This document shows, in pieces, positions 58,036 through 64,000 of a stretch of 64,000 nucleotides of DNA. A program made the position numbers and the translations under genes. Within the stretch, counting starts at the first letter, position 1, and each line of letters begins with the position of its first letter. Source of the stretch: Chloroflexota bacterium (lineage in GTDB: Bacteria; Chloroflexota; Dehalococcoidia; Lucifugimonadales; Lucifugimonadaceae); NCBI GenBank assembly GCA_002730555.1, contig PCAM01000002.1:84768-148767 (forward strand), written 5' to 3'. The notes beneath the pieces were generated by a model. It did no database searches and had not been told where the DNA came from. It saw only the letters and a list, made by a program, of their open reading frames with translations.

Positions 58036-60594
58036 TCAGGAGAACTCGGCGATGCGGCCTCTGAGGATGCGGTCCAGCTCTACACCGAGCGCCTCATGGC
58101 CGGGATCCTCAAGGCCCGGATCTTCCGCGATTATGTCGATTGCCTCTGCCCGCGCCCTCGCCAGTAAATCCGCATCGGTGAGCGTGGCGATGAGCATATC
58201 CGCAAAGCCGCTCTGGCGCGTGCCGATGTAGTCGCCCGGACCCCTTAATCTCAGGTCTTCTTCTGCAAGATCGAAGCCGTCTGAGGTGCGTTCGATTATG
58301 CCCATGCGTTCCCGGGCGTCGGCGCTCGGTTGGTCCGACAGTAGGATGCAGCGGCTGGCGTGCCCTCCCCGACCGATACGGCCACGCAGCTGGTGGAGCT
58401 GCGAGAGGCCGAATCGCTCAGCGCCCTCGATCAGCATCACCGTGGCGTTCGGGATGTCGATTCCGACCTCGATGACCGGGGTGGCGACAAGCACATCCAG
58501 TTCCCGGTTACGGAAGCGGTCCATCACCTGCTGTTTTTCCGCAAGCGGCAGTCGTCCGTGCAGCAAGCCTACGTTGAGGACAGCAAACGGGCCCGTCGAG
58601 AGGTACTCGAACTCCTCGACGGCTGACCGTGTGCGGATCTCCTCCGACTCGTTGATGAGCGGGCAAACGACAAAGGCCTGACGTCCTGCGGTCACCTGGT
58701 CGATCACCAGCTGGTGGGCGTCTGAGCGCGCCTCCGTGGTGCGCGCCCATGAGGTCGTTATCGGTTTTCGGCCGCCAGGGAGCTGGCGCAACGTCGTCAG
58801 ATCTAGATCGCCGTAGACCGTGAGCGCGAGCGTGCGGGGGATCGGCGTTGCCGACATGCCTAGCAGGTGGGGTCGCGGGCGCTGGTCGCCAAGAACGGCC
58901 CGTTGCTCGACGCCGAAACGGTGCTGTTCGTCCACCACCGCAAGCCCCAGCGACTGGAACTGAACGGCCTCCTGGATCACGGCGTGGGTGCCGACGACGA
59001 TGGTTATATCGCCGGATGCGATGCTCGCCTGGACTTCACGTTTCACGCGCGCCGTGTGGCTGCCGATGAGAAGCCCTATCCGTATCGGCGAGTCCAGTCC
59101 GGCGATCTCCGCCTCGACGATCGAGTCGCCGCCGTGTCGCTGCATTGCGGCGTCCGACTCAGGCTCCTCGGAATCAAGCATCGACGCCTGTTCGCCGACG
59201 ATGGACCGGGCGTTAAACAGTGTCCGCAGCGACAGGTAGTGCTGCTCCGCCAGGACTTCCGTCGGCGCCAGTAATGCGCCCTGTCGGCCGGATGACACGG
59301 CGGCGAGTAGCGCCGCCACAGCGATGATCGTTTTCCCGCTGCCGACCTCGCCCTGCAAAAGCCGGCCCATCGGCACCTCCGACGCTACGTCAGACAGCAC
59401 GGTTTTCAGCGCTTCATCCTGATCTTCGGTGAGTTCAAAATCGAGCGTGTCGAGGAAGGACCTCAACACGCCGTGATCGGGCTGGATGGACACGCCGTCC
59501 GCGCGCTCACGCCACTCCCGCTTCCGCCGTTGCACACCGAGCTGGTTTAAGAACAACTCGTCGAACGCCAGCCGTCGCCTCGCTTCGTGCCAGTCCTCCA
59601 TCGTGTCCGGGTGGTGCATCGCCGTAACGGCTTCCCGCAGCCCCGGCAGAACGTTGCGTTGTTGTATCTCCTCCGGGAGGTGTTCGTCGAGCAGCGATAC
59701 CCCGGCGCCCAGGGCGTTGCGGGCGGCGTTTCGCAGCGTTCGCTGGTACATGCCGTCGGTGGACGGGTAGATCGGCAGGAGGTTTCCGGCGTGCGTCAGG
59801 TTGTCGCCCTGAATCACCTCGTACTCCGGGTTCGTGAACTGTGCCGTCTCCCTGTACGACTCCACTTTGCCGCTGACGACGATCCGGGTCCCGGGACGAA
59901 GCTGCTGCGCGAGGTAGGGCTGGCCGAACCATCGGATGTTTACGAAACCGGTCTCGTCACGGGCAGTGACACGCGCCGCGCCACCCCTACCTCTTCCGAT
60001 GTTGGCGGTGGATGCCGACAGCACGGTCACGATGACGCTCATCTCCTCGCCGTAAACGAGGTCGGTCACGTTTCCGATGTTGGAGTAGTCCAGGTGCCGG
60101 TTCGGGTACATCCGCAGCAGTCCACGCAGGTCCTCGACGCCCAATCGCTTGAACCGGGAGTACTGGGCCTTCTGGATGAAGGGCAGGTGTTCGATCGTGG
60201 AATCAAGCGTCACCGGGCCCGTGGGCGTCTTTTTTGGGGCCGCCTTTTTGCGGGCGCGGGTCGCCGGTTTGTTGGCGCTTTTCATGGGTGGCGTGGACCG
60301 ACGAGCTTCCGGTATGGCGGGCGGAGGTGAAGGCGGGCTAACGGGCTGTGGGACCAGGTCTCCGCCAACGGACGCCCTCGCCGCCCTCGCCCACTCCTCA
60401 CGTTTGCCGACGTTCAATGCGGCATAGGACTTCGGCAAGTCCAGGGACGCCAGGTCGGCCCGGTTGGCCTCAATGAACAGGTCCAGCCCGCCGGCCACCG
60501 CGGCGTCCGTGAAACCGCGTTTGGCCTCCAGGTCCAGGATGCGTAACAAGGACTCACGCGCGCTGCGCCGTGGAGGTCGGGTTCGGCGTGGCAA
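58036..60594 (-). CDS. recG: ATP-dependent DNA helicase RecG
   Basis: Branch-migrating helicase that remodels stalled forks and recombination intermediates (852 aa). The start is the TTG at 60594, five bases after the DegV stop. A long N-terminal extension (~130 aa) with a Lys/Arg/Pro-rich linker (KPATRARKKAAPKK) precedes the wedge/OB domain (FKRLGVEDLRGLLRMYPNRHLDY). Helicase motifs: LQGEVGSGKTIIA (I), LLAPTEVLAEQHY (Ia), VVDEQHRFGVEQR (II), GMSATPIPRTLALT (III), LLHGRLP, ATPVIEVGIDIPNA (V), and QLHQLRGRIGRGG (VI). The extension explains the length above the usual ~700. Confidence 0.95.
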   Translation of the reverse strand: MPRRTRPPRRSARESLLRILDLEAKRGFTDAAVAGGLDLFIEANRADLASLDLPKSYAALNVGKREEWARAARASVGGDLVPQPVSPPSPPPAIPEARRSTPPMKSANKPATRARKKAAPKKTPTGPVTLDSTIEHLPFIQKAQYSRFKRLGVEDLRGLLRMYPNRHLDYSNIGNVTDLVYGEEMSVIVTVLSASTANIGRGRGGAARVTARDETGFVNIRWFGQPYLAQQLRPGTRIVVSGKVESYRETAQFTNPEYEVIQGDNLTHAGNLLPIYPSTDGMYQRTLRNAARNALGAGVSLLDEHLPEEIQQRNVLPGLREAVTAMHHPDTMEDWHEARRRLAFDELFLNQLGVQRRKREWRERADGVSIQPDHGVLRSFLDTLDFELTEDQDEALKTVLSDVASEVPMGRLLQGEVGSGKTIIAVAALLAAVSSGRQGALLAPTEVLAEQHYLSLRTLFNARSIVGEQASMLDSEEPESDAAMQRHGGDSIVEAEIAGLDSPIRIGLLIGSHTARVKREVQASIASGDITIVVGTHAVIQEAVQFQSLGLAVVDEQHRFGVEQRAVLGDQRPRPHLLGMSATPIPRTLALTVYGDLDLTTLRQLPGGRKPITTSWARTTEARSDAHQLVIDQVTAGRQAFVVCPLINESEEIRTRSAVEEFEYLSTGPFAVLNVGLLHGRLPLAEKQQVMDRFRNRELDVLVATPVIEVGIDIPNATVMLIEGAERFGLSQLHQLRGRIGRGGHASRCILLSDQPSADARERMGIIERTSDGFDLAEEDLRLRGPGDYIGTRQSGFADMLIATLTDADLLARARAEAIDIIAEDPGLEDPGHEALGVELDRILRGRIAEFS

Positions 60595-60599
60595 CGTGG

Positions 60600-61448
60600 T
60601 TAGCCGGATTTCTTGCGGATGAATCCCACGCCAAGCGAGCCCGGGCCGGCGTAGGTTCCGACGACCACCCCGATCTGCGCCACCATGATTCCGTTTTCCG
60701 GGGCGAGGTGCTCCAGATCATCCGCCAGCTTCTGGATCTCCTCGGGTTCGGTCGAGTAGTGCATCGCCAGATGATCGAACGGCGCCGCCTCTTCGATCAG
60801 TTCCTTGAGTTTCTCAAGACCCTTGCGCCGGGTGCGCGGGCTCGCGACCGGCGACGATTCGCCTTCCTCAAACGTAATGATCGGTTTCACCTTGAGGAGT
60901 CCGCCGACCAGGCTCTTCGCACGCCCTATTCGTCCGCCCTTTACCAGGTACTCCAGTGTCTCAACCATGCCGTAAAACCGGGCGCGACTCATACTGTCCT
61001 CGACGACTCCAACTACTTCATCCATAGACGCCCCGGACGCCGCTGATTGCGCCGCGTCGATCGCTATCAAACCGAGCGGAATGGTGACGTGTCCAGAGTC
61101 AATGGTCGTGATTTTCGTCCCCGAGTTGTCAACTTCACGCGCCGCCTGGAGCGCGGAGTTGATGGTCTGGCTCACTTTTCCGGACAGGTGGACGGAAACG
61201 ATGCCGTCATGATTCGCGAGCAGGTCGCTGTACGTGGCGGCGAAATCGCCCGGCGACGGCTGCGACGTTGTCGGGAGTTCCGCTTCCCGTTGAAGACGGC
61301 CGTAAAACTCGTCGTTTGTTATATCGACGCCGTCCTTGAACTCCTCCATGCCGAAGCGAACGTTCAGCGGGACCACGGTGATTCCGTGTGAATCCGCGAT
61401 GTCCTTCGGAAGATCTGACGTGCTGTCGGTGACGATAGCGATACTCAT
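60600..61448 (-). CDS. DegV family fatty-acid-binding protein (FakB-like)
   Basis: Binds a fatty acid and presents it to the kinase FakA (282 aa). The N-terminal IVTDSTSDLPKDIADSHGI, then GVDITNDEFY, LPTTSQPSPGDF (fatty-acid carboxylate-binding TSQPS motif), VHLSGKVSQTINSA and VETLEYLVKGGRIG are typical. The ATG at 61448 is the start. It lies between fakA (159 bp away) and recG (5-bp gap), all on the minus strand, which supports the FakA-FakB pairing. Confidence 0.93.
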   Translation of the reverse strand: MSIAIVTDSTSDLPKDIADSHGITVVPLNVRFGMEEFKDGVDITNDEFYGRLQREAELPTTSQPSPGDFAATYSDLLANHDGIVSVHLSGKVSQTINSALQAAREVDNSGTKITTIDSGHVTIPLGLIAIDAAQSAASGASMDEVVGVVEDSMSRARFYGMVETLEYLVKGGRIGRAKSLVGGLLKVKPIITFEEGESSPVASPRTRRKGLEKLKELIEEAAPFDHLAMHYSTEPEEIQKLADDLEHLAPENGIMVAQIGVVVGTYAGPGSLGVGFIRKKSG

Positions 61449-61607
61449 TAGATCCTCAATTCAGCGGCCGGGACGCTTACTCAAATTGTGATGAGTGACG
61501 CCAGAATCTGTGATTCGGAACCCGTACAGGTTATCGCGCCCCCGGGGAAGCGGCGACCCCGATGTGATGTGGGGGTCCGGGTGCTCGGGCGCTAGAAGCG
61601 GCCCGGT

Positions 61608-63320
61608 TCACTCAAATGCGACCAGGAAATCGTAGTGCGGCTGTCCTCCGCTGACGAGTTCGACCTCGGCATCTCCGGCGGCTTCCTGCGCGGCGTCCAG
61701 GGTTTCAACAGCGTCCACGGCCGCGAAACCCGAGCCGGTGTAGACGGTGATCAGTTCCGCGTCGTCGGTAGACACCCGGATCATCTCCACAAGCGCCGAC
61801 ACCGGGTCGCCCGTCGTGGCTACAAGTTCGCCTTCCATGAGCGCCATGGCCTCGCCGGCCTCCAGCTTCTGACCTGACACAACGGCGTCTCGCACCGCAC
61901 GGGTCACCGAGCCGGACCGCACGCTGATAGCGGCGTCGGTCATTGCGGAGAGGTTCGTATCGAGGTCCGCCCTTGCCGAGAAGGCGAACACGGCGGCGAT
62001 ACCGGACTGCACCGACCTGGTCTGGACGACACGAACGTCTTTATCGGTTAGATCGGGGACTTGCAGTGCGGCGGCGACGATGTTCCCGTTGTTGGGGAGC
62101 AGGAGGATTTGGCTCGCGGGCGCGGCCTCAACGGCGCCAAGTAGATCCTGGACGCTGGGATTCATCGTGTCGCCGCCCGTGATCGGGCTACATGCGCCCA
62201 TCCCAGCCTGCGCAAACACGGCCTCCAGCCCGGCTCCTGCGCACACAGCGACGATGGCGCTGTCCAGGCGAGGGACGTCCGCGGAGGCGGGCGCCAGCGT
62301 GGCCTTGTCGCCCGATTGCCTGTCGACCGCCCACTCGCGTGTCTGCTCATCCATATTGAGGATCGTTATCCCGGCGAGTGTGCCGAGTCCGGCGGCGTAG
62401 GAGAGAACGGGGCCGGGGTTCAGCGGGTGCAGATGGATCTTGACCGCTGTGGCGTCTCCGGCGACGACGGCAGACTCCCCGAACGTGGTGGCCTTGTCCC
62501 GTATAGAAACCACGTCCAGGTCTTCGCCCTCGATCAGGAAGACGGTGCAGTAACCAAATATCTCCTCTTGAACCGCGTCAACAAAGTCGATTCGGACGCC
62601 GGTGTCTGATCTGGAGTCGCGCTCCACGCCGATCGGGTCGGGCGATGGGAACAGCGTTGCGCCATCGCCTCGCCCCTGTGCAAGTTCAAGCGCGCCGGCC
62701 AGAAACACCGAGAGGCCGTAACCGCCTGAGTCGACCACGCCGGCGTCCTTCAGAACGTCGAGCTGGGTCGGAGTAAGCGCTACGGCTTCGACGGATGTCT
62801 GGACAGCGGCATCAAGGACATCGGCGATGGCGGCGCCCGTGCCGGCAAGCTCCGTCGCCGAGTCCGCCGCCACGCGCATCACGGTGAGCATCGTGCCCTC
62901 GCGCGGGTTCGGCACGGAGTCGTAGGCGGCGATCGCGCCCTCGACCATGCCCGCTGCGAACTCGCCCGGAGTGATCCGTTCACGCCCGGCTGCGACGTCC
63001 GCAATTCCGCGGAACAGTTGAGCCGAGATGAGGCCGCTGTTGCCGCGCGCCGCGAGCAAGGCAGTCCTCGCCATCTTTTGCGCCGCATCACCGGCGTGGA
63101 GTGTCGGCTGGATCGCGGATTCTTCGACTATTGCCCGCAGGGTCAGGCTCATGTTGGTCCCTGTGTCGCCGTCCGGAACGGGGAAGACGTTCAGGGCGTT
63201 TATCTGGTTACGGTTTGTATCGACCGCCCGGCCGCCAGCCGCGACGAGCGAACACAGAACCACGCCGTCGATCCAATCGGCGTTCCCGGGGTTTTCTGGT
63301 TCCGCTCCAGGTCGGTTCAA
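61608..63320 (-). CDS. fakA: Fatty acid kinase catalytic subunit FakA (DAK2/YloV)
   Basis: Phosphorylates fatty acids held by DegV-type FakB proteins, giving acyl-phosphate for PlsY and PlsX (570 aa). The DAK2 ATP-binding motif NALNVFPVPDGDTGTNM is at about residues 41-57, followed by ARGNSGLISAQLFRG and GVVDSGGYGLSVFLAG, a DegV-like middle, and a C-terminal domain with LLLPNNGNIVAAALQ. The start is the TTG at 63320 (MNRPGAEPENPGNADWIDG). It is divergent from rpmB, as in the Bacillus rpmB-yloV-recG region. Confidence 0.93.
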   Translation of the reverse strand: MNRPGAEPENPGNADWIDGVVLCSLVAAGGRAVDTNRNQINALNVFPVPDGDTGTNMSLTLRAIVEESAIQPTLHAGDAAQKMARTALLAARGNSGLISAQLFRGIADVAAGRERITPGEFAAGMVEGAIAAYDSVPNPREGTMLTVMRVAADSATELAGTGAAIADVLDAAVQTSVEAVALTPTQLDVLKDAGVVDSGGYGLSVFLAGALELAQGRGDGATLFPSPDPIGVERDSRSDTGVRIDFVDAVQEEIFGYCTVFLIEGEDLDVVSIRDKATTFGESAVVAGDATAVKIHLHPLNPGPVLSYAAGLGTLAGITILNMDEQTREWAVDRQSGDKATLAPASADVPRLDSAIVAVCAGAGLEAVFAQAGMGACSPITGGDTMNPSVQDLLGAVEAAPASQILLLPNNGNIVAAALQVPDLTDKDVRVVQTRSVQSGIAAVFAFSARADLDTNLSAMTDAAISVRSGSVTRAVRDAVVSGQKLEAGEAMALMEGELVATTGDPVSALVEMIRVSTDDAELITVYTGSGFAAVDAVETLDAAQEAAGDAEVELVSGGQPHYDFLVAFE

Positions 63321-63520
63321 CTCGATGGTCCTTGTTTATTGCGAAGGGTCTCAGTGGGCCTGAATTCATTCCTGAATGTTGTCGCAGACGGTGTGAGGAT
63401 GGTAACTTGTAGCTTCGGCGCAAGCCAATTTTCGAATTTTTCCTACCGGCAAGATGCGCGCGTCCGGTTCCCGGACATCCGCATCCCTAAACTCAAACAC
63501 ATCTGGGGTTTTTCTAAGAC
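63321..63520. other. Divergent control region between fakA and rpmB
   Basis: 200 bp between two divergent starts. It should carry both promoters and the rpmB leader. No riboswitch or repeat was recognised. Confidence 0.5.
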
Positions 63521-63703
63521 ATGGCCAAGTGCAACACCTGTGGCAAAGGTCCGCAGTTCGGTCACAACCGCAGCCACTCGATGCGGGCCACAAACCGGAT
63601 GTTCAAGCCGAACCTGGTCCGCCGGAAGACGCCGGACGGCCCGAAGACGCATGAGTACGTCTGCACCCGCTGTCTCCGGACGGAGTTGAAGGCGAAGCGC
63701 TAA
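63521..63703 (+). CDS. rpmB: 50S ribosomal protein L28
   Basis: Large-subunit ribosomal protein, 60 aa. MAKCNTCGKGPQFGHNRSHS is the conserved L28 start, with a first Cys pair (CNTC) and a second (CTRC) near the C-terminus, so it is the zinc-binding form. RRKTPDGPKTHEYVCTRCL completes the family pattern. The ATG at 63521 is unambiguous. Confidence 0.96.
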   Translation: MAKCNTCGKGPQFGHNRSHSMRATNRMFKPNLVRRKTPDGPKTHEYVCTRCLRTELKAKR

Positions 63704-63769
63704 CAGCGCTCCGGCCTCAAAAAGAACTGCGCACGCCGATCAAGGCGTATGTTCTCGCACCCGGAGTTG

Positions 63770-63792
63770 GGCCGGGCGGTTCGGACCCGGCC
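63770..63792. terminator. GC-rich hairpin between rpmB and rpe
   Basis: Seven-base arms ggccggg/cccggcc with a nine-base loop lie between the convergent rpmB and rpe genes. There is no clear T-run, so termination strength is uncertain. Confidence 0.5.
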
Positions 63793-63800
63793 AGGGGCCG

Positions 63801-64000
63801 TTAACCGGCGTCGTTGACCGCTGCTCTTAGCGCGGCCAGGCCAGCAATTACGCCGTCCGGATGATTAAAGATGCCCGTGCCTGAGATGAGCAATGACGCG
63901 CCCGCCTCGACGCATCCAGGCGCGGTGTCGACCTTCACCCCGCCATCGACGGCCAGGTCGGCGCCATCGGCCCGCCACGGCAATTGTTCAGCCAGTGCTG
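63801..64000 (-). CDS. rpe: Ribulose-phosphate 3-epimerase, C-terminal part
   Basis: Interconverts ribulose 5-phosphate and xylulose 5-phosphate. Only the last ~66 residues are in the window; the frame is open to 64000. Visible: LAEQLPWRADGADLAVDGGV with the catalytic Asp of the (x)xVDGGV strand, then the phosphate-binding NxxTAP-type turn (VDTAPGCVEAGAS) and LLISGTGIFNHPDGV (normally GSAIF). rpe next to rpmB and fakA is a common core order. Confidence 0.88.
   Translation of the reverse strand, partial: ALAEQLPWRADGADLAVDGGVKVDTAPGCVEAGASLLISGTGIFNHPDGVIAGLAALRAAVNDAG

Noticed and set aside
1..64000. CRISPR arrays, tRNA/rRNA genes, insertion sequences, prophage
   Set aside because: No regularly spaced repeats, cloverleaf or rRNA-like sequence, transposase or phage structural gene was seen; the repeats found are short dispersed palindromes.

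Overview
The window looks like a chromosomal segment of a free-living bacterium of moderately high GC, most probably a Chloroflexota member of the SAR202/Dehalococcoidia-related type. This placement is an inference. It rests on an amplified set of enolase-superfamily (mandelate-racemase-like) genes, CoA transferase, acyl-CoA dehydrogenase, SDR and old-yellow-enzyme genes, frequent TTG starts, and a core order (rpe, rpmB, fakA, DegV, recG; yceD, rpmF, fabD) seen in Gram-positive-type and Chloroflexi genomes. No rRNA, tRNA, CRISPR array, transposase or phage gene was seen.

Layout: 1-1.7 kb, lipid/ribosome cluster (fabD partial, rpmF, yceD), minus strand. 2-4.3 kb, acyl-CoA dehydrogenase and a PIG-L deacetylase. 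4.5-6.9 kb, ruvC-ruvA-ruvB, plus strand. 7-10.7 kb, two overlapping ABC exporter genes forming a heterodimer with one degenerate ATPase site. 11.3-20 kb, two galactonate-dehydratase-like enolase-superfamily genes, a YjhG-type sugar-acid dehydratase, a broken DapA-like gene, an amidohydrolase, a glycerophosphodiesterase and an alpha/beta hydrolase. 20-23.4 kb, a glycyl radical enzyme and its activase. 23.5-27.1 kb, a PPOX protein, a DapA-like aldolase, a DUF502 protein and two gene remnants. 27.2-30 kb, ffh followed by three NIPSNAP-domain genes. 30-34.8 kb, a zinc-ribbon membrane protein, plsY, a PHP phosphoesterase, rny and a PH-like membrane protein. 34.9-43.1 kb, an M81 peptidase and five tandem 388-aa enolase-superfamily paralogs separated by repeat-bearing spacers. 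43.2-53.8 kb, an MFS remnant, gamma-glutamyltransferase, mazG, a membrane protein, a HAD hydrolase, a CoA transferase, an SDR, a broken membrane protein, a SelA-fold PLP enzyme and a D-2-hydroxyacid dehydrogenase. 53.8-58 kb, small membrane proteins, an AT-hook protein in an AT-rich patch, a peroxiredoxin-like gene with an in-frame TGA at its redox-cysteine position (probable selenoprotein), an old yellow enzyme and an SDR. 58-64 kb, recG, DegV, fakA, rpmB and partial rpe.

Functionally the accessory part reads as a toolbox for dehydrating and cleaving diverse acid sugars or similar polyhydroxy acids: seven enolase-superfamily enzymes, a YjhG dehydratase, a DapA-type aldolase, SDR and hydroxyacid dehydrogenases. 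Enzymes for acyl-CoA and peptide or amide scavenging sit around it. At least five gene remnants and two dispersed palindromic repeat families indicate active duplication and decay. The strongest individual discoveries are the candidate selenocysteine peroxiredoxin-like protein (55336-55860), the repeat-punctuated enolase array, and the glycyl radical enzyme with an unusual radical-site motif.
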